Below are positions 9,366-19,572 of a stretch of 25,702 nucleotides of DNA, in pieces (the stretch's first letter is position 1; the number at the start of each line of letters is the position of its first letter). The stretch covers positions 80,544-106,245 of the forward strand of contig NW_019776118.1 of assembly GCF_001039355.2 (NCBI RefSeq), in the 5' to 3' direction. Under the pieces are notes generated by a model, which saw nothing but the letters and a program-made list of their open reading frames with translations, searched no databases and was not told the DNA's origin. Position numbers and translations under genes: made by a program. This DNA is from Lingula anatina. Lineage: Eukaryota; Brachiopoda; Lingulata; Lingulida; Lingulidae.

Positions 9366-10184
9366 CTGGAAATGTCTTTGAAGTCTATCATATCATTTGA
9401 ATATATATAGTCTTCCTTTGTGTGATATGGATACGCATATATGTCCGACGGAATTCACTTCATTTTATCGAAAGGGACACTTACTTCTGTTACTACTAGT
9501 AAGCTTAAGGCGTAAAATGTGGTAGTTTTAGTTTTGTTTGCCATGTGATTGCCAAAAAAAAGAGCTTGCGATAAAGATAAGTGTGGTTTTTTTGCATAGA
9601 CAATGTTTAAAATCTTCGAATACAAAAGTGCCCTCAATAATTTTATAATTCTGACCCCATGCTTATATCAGCCTTGGCGTGAATACACCCCCACCTCCAA
9701 ATTCTTGGTCTGAATTAGTCTATTTAGTGTCTTGGCGTTGTAGGTTTTAACCAAGTTCGAGACCATATTGATTGAAATGGCATTAAGAATTCTATGTTCT
9801 GTTGGGGTTGCTACACAATTTGGTTGTCTGGTGACGTCAGTGCGAGTACATTTCTCTGGTCTATGAAACTAACAAGAAGAAACTTCTGAATCCATAAAAA
9901 AAATCCGAATTGCCTCCCATCCCCTCCCCCAGACAATAAATACATATCATTCTCTCATCCCCAGTTCTCGTCTTTTTCAAAGAACAATTAACACTTTTTG
10001 TAAATCAAATAGAAATGAACTCCTTCCTAAGTTTTCACCTGTAAAACCAAATTTCCGTAGCCCAATAAGTGACGCGAAGCATGCATTACTATTTGACTAA
10101 CAGCTGCCTGGATGCGAAACCTTGAATGGTCGTGATAGTGCTTCTACATGTCAAAATTAAGCTAACTTCTAACATTGTTCTTAC
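9366..10184 (-). other. Predicted 5'-UTR intron of copy B (819 bp)
   Basis: On the minus strand the donor ATAAG|GTAAGA at 10185/10184 closely fits the consensus, and the acceptor CATTTCCAG|G at 9366/9365 leaves 29 nt of leader before the ATG. Position and length match the predicted intron of copy C, which supports both. Confidence 0.5.
9832..9839. promoter_or_regulatory. Full CRE palindrome TGACGTCA upstream of copy B
   Basis: The perfect 8-bp cAMP-response-type palindrome sits in the predicted 5'-UTR intron. The aligned position upstream of the broken copy C reads TGACGTCG (5746-5753). Conservation of the surrounding GTGACGTCNGTGCG block may reflect recent duplication as much as function. 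Confidence 0.3.
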
Positions 10185-10450
10185 CTTATAGATCAGTCTA
10201 GGTCCCAGGCACCTAGGCCCTTTGCAGAAATAAGGTCACCACGGCAAACACTCCAGGATCATTGGCTCGGTGGGTGTGAAACAGGTGAGACTGATAACGT
10301 CGAGAACAGGCCTAGTTAAGCGGGGCAATGTTTGCCATTGGTATCATATTTATGTGATAGGGGTCTGTCATGATGTCTGGCCCTGATCAAAAATGAGAGA
10401 GAGAGATCGAGAGAGTAAGGGGCCGGAGCAAGTGAGAAATAGAGAGGGAG

Positions 10451-12228
10451 ATTTACAGGTTTTTAAAATTATTTAACGTATAAATGTTCATCCGTCGAGA
10501 TGTTCGATAAGCATAACTTCCAGACCTAACTGAGCATCCAGCTGAAATTCTTGTACCTCTTGTGCTATTTAATAAAAAATGCCGAACTTTATTCTAAATA
10601 ATTCTTGCAGAAGCGGGTTTTGTATAGATATCCTAGAATTTCAGTGGAAACGTTTTAAAGTTTCTTGTATTAAAGTTGAATGAAAAATCAAACGAAATTA
10701 AGTTACGAAAAAATCATTGGTTAAATCTTATGTAAAAACAATACAAGTTAATTATAAATTTATGCCATGTTGTTATATACTGTGACCACCATTGTTGGAT
10801 GGTACGCCTTAACATGTTTGTGAACTTTCCCTAAATGATACCACTGCTATACTTTGTGTATTTTTTTAATTGCACATTTGGACAAAGAAATCTGAACAAT
10901 GATTTAATTAAAAGATTTAAATAGCTGCCCCCTGTAAAACTGCCAAAAAGGCATTCACTTTAATTGGTCATTTAAACAGTTTCTCATTAGGATAAACAAT
11001 TAAATTTAAGCAAGTGACTACACTCGACTCATAATAGGACAGCAGCTAAGGTCCTCATGGAAGTATGATGTAGTCAGATAAGAGAAGTTAAACGGAATCG
11101 TTGTAGTGTGGGTATTAAGGATACTATAAGCGTTTGTCAAAAAACTCCTTATTTACTGCCTTATATACATTCTTTTGATAAATCTTCATTTTTTATTGAC
11201 AATTAACATTTACACACGTCATCTTACGGGTGACGTCATAATTGCGATTTTGAGATAAAAATGAAAAACCGGTTTCTCAAATTTCTCCTTTACCTGAGCA
11301 CCCACGGACACCGTTTAAATGCCAATTTAATGACACCATTTAGTACTTCAAAACCCTGCCAGCGATTTTTAAGCTTTATATTAGATTTTATTATTGACAA
11401 AGCAAAATAATGCCTTTGTTTAATGAAAATCTGTAATTAGAGGCTCATTACTGTATAACAAAAACCGTTTAAACCAAAATGACGACACTAAAATAAAGCC
11501 CATAGACTAGTTGCCAACTATGCCAATTTTCGCCAGAAAATCTTGTTTAGTGATGATGTTACGCCTAAAATCGATTGCTATCTCACATCAAAATACAAAG
11601 GTGTATTTAAGTGAGGATAAAAGCTTTTCATAGCAACAAGAAAAATAAGCGCTGATATTATATATATTCCAAGTGGATTGTTATCATTTTAAATCGGCAC
11701 AAAGGTTGATGCATTATTACATATGTAGATGCAGTAAAAAATTCATTTTCGGTATTTAGATGATAATAAAACCTAACAGTTCCTTTAACGTACAATGTGC
11801 TTTTAAAAATGCTATAACCAGAGGGAAATTTAATCACAAAATGCTCGTTATTGTCAAAAGGTCTAGGTATTCTATTTGTTTGTTGTTTATATAAAGAAAG
11901 TTATTTGAGGTTAATAATCATAACTTTAAAAAAAATATAAATCAAACTTGGACTTCCGCCCTTCAAAGCTTTGGCTTCAGATAAGCCAAGTGGCTCAAAC
12001 GTGGTACACTCATATAAAAGATTAATGGGAATCCCATATTATAAACCATGTCATTTATGCAAATTTATACTAATCCAGGGCATGACTAGCTCTCTATGAA
12101 AACGTGATCTCACACTTGAATTAAGTCTCTCACTCCATATATATATATATAAAATTAGGTAACAATTCTTTATTTTGGAAACATGAACATCTCAGTCTGT
12201 CAAATTAAAAAAAAATGCGTACACTGAC
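10451..12228. other. Spacer between array copies B and A, no gene seen
   Basis: AT-rich DNA without supportable exons. It may hold a degenerate inverted-terminal element from about 11112 (ATTAAGGATACTATAA) to about 11791 (reverse complement GTACGTTAAAGGAACTG), with a CRE-like TGACGTCA at 11231-11238 inside. An (AT)n tract lies at 12137-12151. Confidence 0.45.
12169..12174 (-). terminator. Polyadenylation signal AATAAA for copy A
   Basis: On the minus strand CAAAATAAAGAATT lies 55 bp beyond the stop codon of the copy at 12229-13755. It is canonical and well placed for a short 3' UTR. Confidence 0.5.
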
Positions 12229-13755
12229 TTAACGTGCGAAACGCAGAATTTGACCCATGCGTATTAACCCGCGTACATAAGGGACAGACGAAGAAGACAT
12301 GCTTCTAGTAGCACGTGATGCACGCGCAGAGTGTTCTGCCGCCAAACCGGCCGAAGTGCTCATATTTCTTCTAGAAGCTTCTTTCATCAGTTGGACGGTC
12401 AAGTTTGCTAACCTGTGTGCATTTTTGTCGGACATCCAGTTGGTAGCGTAGTCAAGGTTATACAAAAACTGCCCCCGAAACTTCCGGAGGTAATGAATGC
12501 AGGGCGTGTGGAGGTCCTGCATGGCCGTAGAACTGACGATCTTGGTGACCTTCACGTGCTTATCCTCCGCCGGAAAATCCAAGTCGTAGTCGCCATTGTT
12601 GGACGTTTCAAAATCGTGATCGCAAACCTTGGACGCCATTGCCATTCTGATGCCCTTTTCGAAGGCTAAACTGCTGAGCACGCGATATTCTTGCAGAACG
12701 CGATCATGGTCCAAAGCGTCGTGGAAAGTCTTGGTGATCTGTTGAGCCTGTGGCCAAAGTTGGTCACTTGTGTCAGCTGGAATTGACAAAGGAAGGCGGT
12801 GGGGACCTATAAAACATCCCAGGACGTTGCCCATATACATTGGTATATAACGGCGAAAGGTAACGGAGGTCATCGTATTGAAGTTCATTGGGCGCGGCGT
12901 GGATCCTTCGTTTATCAATCGCGACATTGCAATGCTGGCCGCCGATACGAAGATGCCGTTAACAGTTGAACGGTGTTCTTTGCACTTCGCCAAGAGGTTC
13001 TCTGTCTCAATCACTGACAACTTCAAAGGAACCACCCTGGTGCGCCCTGTGTCTTCTTCGTGAAGTTGAGGTGCTGGGAACTTTTTCAGAAATAAATTTT
13101 CACTGGGGAATATATTGTTGTAGATTTCTCTCCCAATTTCTTTGGCATCCTTCAAACGGAGCTTTAGATTTTCTTTTGGAATGAGATGCTCTGTCGTTGG
13201 TTTTAGGGTAGTGATATCGTTTTCTTCTACTGCCTCCCCTCCTATAACAGCGTTGAGAATATGGACAAGACGAGAGAGCATGATGATGTTTGACTTCCCA
13301 TCTGTAATACAATGATGGAAAACGAACATAAGGATACTGGCATGCCCAAACTCACTGTCCTCAACCCCCTCCTTCTTGCCCGTTGAATGAGGCAGGCGCA
13401 AAATCTTGGCCTTCCACAGAGGCCCGTTGACAGTATCAAACCTTACTTGCAGCAAGTTTTCATACAGATCCTTCCAGTCGTCATGTTTGCTCAAATTTTG
13501 AGCTTCGAAGTCAACATGAGGATCGTCCATGAACTTGAAATGCCTTTTGACATCCTGTTGCACTACTCGCAGTCTTAGCGTTGGAAAATTCTTCTGAAGC
13601 AGAATCAGAGAACGCTCCCATGTGTCATCTGGCACGTGAGTCTTCGTGTTGATCCACACGCTGAACACGTTAGTTGTGTTACCATACTCGTGCAAGACAA
13701 ACATGCCGTTTTCTAATCGACCAAGCGGCCGAAGTGTGGTGGCTTGAGATGTCAT
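12229..13755 (-). CDS. HHxxxDG acyltransferase-like protein, copy A (intact, 508 aa)
   Basis: The gene has a single coding exon of 508 codons from the ATG at 13753-13755. Features in order: LRPLGRLEN near the N terminus, GPLWKAKILRL at about 111-121, HHCITDG at 147-153, and in the second lobe SNNGDYDLDFPAEDKHVKV followed by VSSTAMQDLHTP and YNLDYATNW. The basic tail ends GLIRMGQILRFAR. It is the most diverged of the three copies and its upstream DNA does not clearly align with theirs, so it split off first. Two blocks are nevertheless nearly identical to copy B at the DNA level: 12513-12570 with one difference, and about 13279-13329. The acceptor-activating HHxxxDG motif is complete, so it should be catalytically competent; the substrate is unknown. 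The closest named families from memory are PapA5-like and alcohol acetyltransferases (AATase, condensation-domain fold). Confidence 0.85.
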   Translation of the reverse strand: MTSQATTLRPLGRLENGMFVLHEYGNTTNVFSVWINTKTHVPDDTWERSLILLQKNFPTLRLRVVQQDVKRHFKFMDDPHVDFEAQNLSKHDDWKDLYENLLQVRFDTVNGPLWKAKILRLPHSTGKKEGVEDSEFGHASILMFVFHHCITDGKSNIIMLSRLVHILNAVIGGEAVEENDITTLKPTTEHLIPKENLKLRLKDAKEIGREIYNNIFPSENLFLKKFPAPQLHEEDTGRTRVVPLKLSVIETENLLAKCKEHRSTVNGIFVSAASIAMSRLINEGSTPRPMNFNTMTSVTFRRYIPMYMGNVLGCFIGPHRLPLSIPADTSDQLWPQAQQITKTFHDALDHDRVLQEYRVLSSLAFEKGIRMAMASKVCDHDFETSNNGDYDLDFPAEDKHVKVTKIVSSTAMQDLHTPCIHYLRKFRGQFLYNLDYATNWMSDKNAHRLANLTVQLMKEASRRNMSTSAGLAAEHSARASRATRSMSSSSVPYVRGLIRMGQILRFAR

Positions 13756-14218
13756 TCTGATGACACTTGTGCAAATATAAGCCTGAAAAACATGAAGTGG
13801 ATAGGCTTTAATACTGAGTGCTTATCCGGGAGGTCTGTATACCAGATGCTTCTGAATGAAATAACTAACATCCCTCCTCCTTTTTACATTTATAAATATT
13901 TCAGCACTAAATAGATTTGCTTATTAGATGGTCGGTGGGCATAAACAATGGTTATTCGCTTGAATGTCTTTAAAATTGCCAGGCATGAAATATTAAAAAA
14001 ATATTAAAATAAAAATAAAAAACAGGAAGGGGGACGTAAAAGTGTAAGAAATATTTGCAAAACGTTTTTTGTGATAAGTTAACGTGAATAGGGTTATTTC
14101 ATCTACCGCACACATTTGCAACGGAGCTTTGCAAAGGCTTCGTGTCAAGAGATTAACGGTCAGCTTGAACTTAAAAGGATAACAACTGTTCCTTTTGACC
14201 AAAAAAATGAAATTTCTT

Positions 14219-14284
14219 GGGGTAAATGACAATTTTCCCATACTTGCCAATGGTTAATGAATCCATTTCAACATTCAAAGTTAG
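14219..14284. repeat. Dispersed repeat, copy 1 (partner at 24559-24624)
   Basis: A 66-bp block beginning GGGGTAAATGACAATTTTCC and ending CATTCAAAGTTAG matches 24559-24624 at 56 of 66 positions without gaps. It directly abuts and partly overlaps the hairpin at 14280-14347. The family is unknown. Confidence 0.7.
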
Positions 14285-14347
14285 CACTCCTTTTGACGGT
14301 TCTGATATATGTACTGGTTGTGCTGCACCGTCAATAGGAGTGCTAAC
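14280..14347. repeat. Near-perfect inverted repeat (21-bp arms, 26-bp loop)
   Basis: The left arm GTTAGCACTCC...TGACGGT (14280-14300) pairs with the right arm ACCGTCA...GGAGTGCTAAC (14327-14347) with one mismatch. It could be a recent foldback element or a terminal hairpin of the adjoining repeat. The transcribed strand would form a strong stem, but nothing marks it as a known ncRNA. Confidence 0.75.
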
Positions 14348-14686
14348 GCATGGATTTTTGTGCTAATATAATCAATCTCCCAGCTGAGGAGAGCGACATA
14401 ACAGACGTAGACGAAACTCTGATTAGTGAGCCCCCGTATAAATGGATTTAAACAATATATGTTCCCATTGCTTGCCCCTATCAGACTAAAATGACATGCT
14501 TATTTTTGATCGCCCTGCGCCATCTTTACCGCGTCCATCTTCGAACCATAAATAATCCCTTTAAACGCCAGTGCATATTTCTCCTTAACAAAACACCTTT
14601 TAATCTTTTTAAAATGAAACAGTCGACTAACCTTTGGAATGGTTCCTCCCGTAAAATGACTGTGATTGAGACGTCAGGGCAGGTCC

Positions 14687-14694
14687 TATATATA
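14687..14694 (-). promoter_or_regulatory. TATA-like box (TATATATA) upstream of copy A
   Basis: The box lies about 55 bp upstream of the predicted donor at 14632, which would allow a short first non-coding exon beginning around 14660. A CRE-like GACGTC sits between box and donor. No equivalent TATA is visible upstream of copies B and C. Confidence 0.25.
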
Positions 14695-17042
14695 CATAGT
14701 TACCAGCAGTCGCGTGATCACCCAGTCAGCCTGGACCGATTATGTGGAGGTCTCGTTAAAAGACACATTATGTCAGCCTTCCATTTTAGATGCCCTATCT
14801 CCAATCCTTATATATATATACTAGCCCTACCCTTGGGACAGTCAGAGACACGTGCTGTAGGCCTACTTTAAACTTAACCGTCCCAGTTCGACACCTCCTC
14901 TCGCATCTGAACACAGCAACAGTCTTTATGCCTGCTTTTCCTGCCTTAATGCAAAGGAAACACCTAACTGCACCAAATTCAAACTCGAAGTTCCTTTATA
15001 CCCCGCACGGTTCGCTTGCGTCGCGGATAAGAAAATATTGATTTTCAGTCAAGGTAAATAACGGTTTCACGTCTTGACCCTTTATCCAAGGCTGCGGGGA
15101 TTATGGTACGTACGTACTGATTATGTGGCGGGAAAACCCCAGGTACATTTACAAATCCTGACGTTGTCATGGCGCTGTATTCCAGCCACCTTCTATAATT
15201 ACACCTTATACTTAATTACACCTTCTATAACTACGTTTCCAAATACGTTCTATTCATATTCGCACGCAGTTTGCGTTCCACGTCCACATCACAGGTGGTC
15301 TGGGTGACCCCTGTTATATCTCCAATAGAAATAACGTACTTAAAGGTATACTGTGATGAAAAAACGGGTTAAAACTATCCGTTAGGTGCCCAAAAGTCAT
15401 TTTTGAGTAATGAAAAAAGAGTTCTTACGTTTATTTAGTTTTTAAAGCCGATTTTATGCAGTTGTGAATGTAGTTTATGATACTCCCGCGTGGTGGCGCT
15501 TTAAGGCGAGTGACGTCACTAGCGTCAAGGCTCAGAAAGCCATATTCGATTCAGCTATCCGCTTGCTAGCAGTGCAAACTAAAAGCGATACACGCAATTG
15601 ATCACTACATGATCATTTATAAATTCAAACTTTTGAAGATAGATACACAAAAGAAGATGAATTCCCCACGTGGTTATCATTTATTAACCAACAAAATACA
15701 CCAAAACTATGTTAACAGTAAAGGTTTGGAAGCAGGGCAGCGAACACAGTTTTTCACACATTGCCCATCTGTCGCGTCGGCTGAACGTTCTTATCCCGAC
15801 TGATAAGAGAAAGTTACCTAATACATGCAGGTGTGACAGCTAACATTATTTTTCACACCCGTGCAGTTTACCAGTGTCATTCCGGGAGAGCCAGGTCAGT
15901 GGACAAAAGGCCAAAGATATCGGACTGATAGCATCGGACACTACATTTCACACCTCTGCAACTTACCTCGCTACTTCTGCCTTACACGTGATCAGTGCAG
16001 CAGTATGTCGAGTAAAAATTTGATTCCACTATCATGTTAATATTAACGTTTTCACTAACATAACCAAAANCGAACATGTGAAAATCTATCTTCACACTCA
16101 CTATAATATTTATTTTGAAGGGAACAAACATAAATGAGAGAAAACCTCATTGCGGAATAGCGATGCAAAAGGGGCATAAAACTTTAAATTATCCATCATG
16201 AATAAATCTAGGAAAATGGCGATCGATATAGGATATTTGAAAGACGACTGTCCGTTCAGTCTTAGTTTCAGCGCACTCCTGAAACCCTGGCTTGTGTTGC
16301 CCGTGCCTTCGTAAAGATCAAATACGTGCTCATTTTGAAAAGCTTGCTGGCGTACATTCTCAAGGTTTTAAATGTGAGTCACTCCGTCCCGTCAAGTTGC
16401 TTCTGTCAGAATTCAGTTTGGGCGTATTCTTAGCATCGTTGATATCCAGCGCCGTGTTAAATAAACTTCCATTACACTCAAATATGACTTTGCAAAAAGA
16501 AAACCATCTTGTTGCAGAATTCAGTGAATAAAAATTTCAATTTCATTTTATTTTCAACTTGATGACCTAAGAACTGTACTTATTTCAGGCATCTCCAATA
16601 CACATTAGGACTATTTTAACAATAAAATAAACTTTATGTCACAATAAACAATTGTTCATATATCACATAAAAACTTACATTTAAATAAGTTAATTGTTTT
16701 ATCTGTCTCTTTTACAACCCGTGAGTCACATTTCAAATCACAGATCCCTGGATTTCACCCTGAATTTCAGAGCTTTCTTCTACAATGTACACGACCTGCC
16801 CCGCCATTCACAAATGGCAATTATAAACTGATTTGTTTGGACACTCTGATACTCAGGGAGCTGTATTGAAATAGTGTACATAATCTACTGTCATCTTATG
16901 CAGAAAATTCAACTACGTATATCATAGCGTAGTTTACTATGCTTGATAGCAATTTGGTGACATATCTTGGTCAATTTTCTGTTCTATGTTCATTTGGCAG
17001 TGAACATGTCTTAACCCATGCTTTTGAGGTTTTGCTTTTAAT
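14695..17042. other. Intergenic region and TRIP13 3' UTR, no gene seen
   Basis: No supportable exon on either strand. A TTAAAGGTATACTGTGATG motif at 15340 looks like a repeat terminus. A perfect GTGACGTCAC palindrome lies at 15510-15519. There is a single N at 16070. Open frames of up to about 125 codons near 14491-14871 have no splice context or protein-like features, and I treat them as chance. Confidence 0.5.
16547..16552 (-). terminator. Candidate TRIP13 polyadenylation signal AATAAA
   Basis: On the minus strand GAAAATAAAATG lies 491 bp past the TRIP13 stop. Another AATAAA (17042-17047) overlaps the stop codon itself and is too early to be likely. The choice between them cannot be made from sequence. 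Confidence 0.3.
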
Positions 17043-18181
17043 TTATTCCTTTGAGAGGTCTAGTCTTTCTTCAAATTGCCTGTCTACAGCCCTTGATAAT
17101 GCCCCAAGGTATTCTTCTAGAGTAGTTGCTGGTCGCTGGAATATAAGCCAAATTAATGTCAATGTCCTTAAAAAATATGAGGCTTAGCTGTTGTTAAGTA
17201 TCTAGGTCTGATGTGAACTAACTTCCTTCATTAAATATTTTAGTTTTACATCAATGTATTTGTCTAGCTAAACATGCATGTATGGAGATTTGACAACCAT
17301 AAAACATTGATTTATCATCTATCAGGATTTATGTGATAAAGCTCCCACCATCAAGTTACCCATAGCTTTAAATGTGTTTCTTTGTATCAGAATAATATAC
17401 CTGTAAATACATGGCGTGAGACAAAAATGGAATTTTCCTGAGCGTTCTGCCACTCAATCCTTCACTTTTTCTGAAAAAAATTAATGACTATGACATACAA
17501 CAATCTGTGGCAAAAAAAAAAAAGCCTACACAGACAAAATTGCAAATACTAGACATTTGGACTGGCAGTAATGAAAAAATTGTAGACCAATAATTTATTT
17601 TCCAAGTAAAAAGCAATTCTATGAGAGAAAAAGAGAGAGACTCACATTGCAATTTGCCGCAGCCGTAAACTCAGCTTAGTAGCATTGTTTTCTGAAAACC
17701 TCATCACCTCCAGAGCTCTCATGTCAATCAGCTGTTGAGGAGGGCTTATGATACCTGACTGGAAGAAACATGAGAGAAAAATAAAAAATAAATTAATGTG
17801 GAAGATCAGTCAATGTAAAAATACTCATGAAAATTAAAGCCATTAACTTTTTTTTTTTTTCCTTTCTCATTGACATTTTTTTCTAAATCTAATCTAGACT
17901 TGCTCACAATTTAAGCTGTGGAAAGTATATTTTTTCTCTAAGGTGTGTTACATAGGCACAACAGTAGTGCTCATGATGTTCTCCCGTGTTGTATTTTTGT
18001 TCAGATCAGTTCTGTGCAATTAAATCTGGGATCTAGCAAACTGTGATTGTCCAAACAATTATTTTTACTCTAGTTTATGACAAAAGCTCATTAAAAATTG
18101 TCAACTTCATTTATGGTGAGCAACCTGTTGGGAAAATGCTCTTGGATCAAATTTGCAAATTTGAAGTCTAAGTTAAGCTAA

Positions 18182-18232
<51 letters not shown>

Positions 18233-19540
18233 TACTGTTTTGGTAACATGTCCCTCAAGCCTGTTTCACAAAAGAACTTCAATTTGTTCTGCTTCAGTTC
18301 AAGATAAATTAAAAGTAGTCAAATTTGCTAATTTTTTTTTTTTTAAACATGCACAATATTTCATTTATGGGACTACAACTGATTTATCCTAGATCAAAGT
18401 AGACTAAACTTTGAGTCTTAGAGTTAGGCCTAATTTACAGCCTAAATTTCTTGTCTGAAACAGGCCCTGGGACACCTAGCTGTTCCTTGATAAGCCTACC
18501 CTCATAAGTTCGTTGAGACAAGACTGGTAGATGTTATAGATAGCGGCTGGGGACGGAGGTCCTATGTACTGCTTTATGTCAGCCCTGTCAACAAAGGCCA
18601 AGTCAATGGCTCCTGTCACATTGGATGTGGTCAAGATGATCACATTAGGATTCCTGGAAGAGAGTTACCAGTAAAACAAGCTGTGAAATATATGCTAGTA
18701 CACAATATAGTTTCTGGAAAGGGTTGCAAGAGAAAAAGTGTTTACAACTCACAAAGACTTAAAATATCACATTCAACCAAAATGAATTTTTGAGATTTAC
18801 TCAAAGAGATCTCATGTATTAAATTGTAAGTGCAAAGTATGGTGTGAATATGTTCTTAGGTCTCACCTTTTTATTTGATCTATTTGTGTAAGTAGTGCAT
18901 TGACAACCCGTATGGCATCGGAAGGCTCATTCCCAGACATGGAGGCTTTCCTGGCAGCAGTAAGACTTTCAACCTGGTCACAAAGAAAAATACAATGGCA
19001 GACACAGGATGCTGCTAAGTGTGGAGGATAGGTTGGAGAAACAACGGGACACCTTTTATTTTTTTGAAAGGAGTGAAAATCTCATCTAGAAGCTGGGAGT
19101 AATTTTTCTAGTGATATGTTGGGCACAGGGATGAAAAATTTTCATTTCAGTTCTTTTTTTTTGGGGGGGGGGGGGGAAGGAATAGAACAACTGTTAATAC
19201 ACAGAATAAATAAGTCCACTGAAGACTACTATTTTTACAGTCACATCAGTTGAGACTTGAACAAGCATTAACATATTCAACATAAGCTGATTAAACAGCA
19301 CTAATCAAGCATGCCACATAAGAATTTCTAAACAAATAAATTACAGCACAAATGACAGAAATCTTTATTCATCAACTGGATTAAAAGGGTGCTAAAAATG
19401 GATAAATGTTCCTGCACATCTTACAAATTGGTAATATCTGAACACAGGATACAGAAAATGTATTCATAAGTGTTACAGAAGTATAATGAATAAGCAATAG
19501 ATGCACCACGAGGTGAATGTGATACACTGAACATTGAGAA

Positions 19541-19572
<32 letters not shown>

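Larger units (their letters stand above)
9337..10450 (-). repeat. Upstream half of duplicated unit, copy B
   Basis: Homologous to 5227-6400 upstream of copy C, in the same order and orientation. It ends near a (GA)n tract at about 10395-10415. The offset between aligned points is about 4.08-4.11 kb throughout, so one segmental tandem duplication explains both copies. Confidence 0.7.
13783..14631 (-). other. Predicted 5'-UTR intron of copy A (849 bp)
   Basis: On the minus strand the donor is AAAG|GTTAGT at 14632/14631 and the acceptor is TGTTTTTCAG|G at 13783/13782, leaving 27 nt of leader. The size and acceptor resemble those of copies B and C, though the sequences do not align. This is weaker than the B/C prediction. 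Confidence 0.35.

Noticed and set aside
14491-14871. 126-codon open frame on the plus strand
   Set aside because: It has no splice context, no domain-like pattern and low-complexity ends, and it overlaps the predicted promoter and first exon of acyltransferase copy A.
16292-16531. 79-codon plus-strand frame ending at an AATAAA
   Set aside because: It lies in the likely TRIP13 3' UTR, with no recognisable domain. The AATAAA after its stop is expected by chance in AT-rich DNA.
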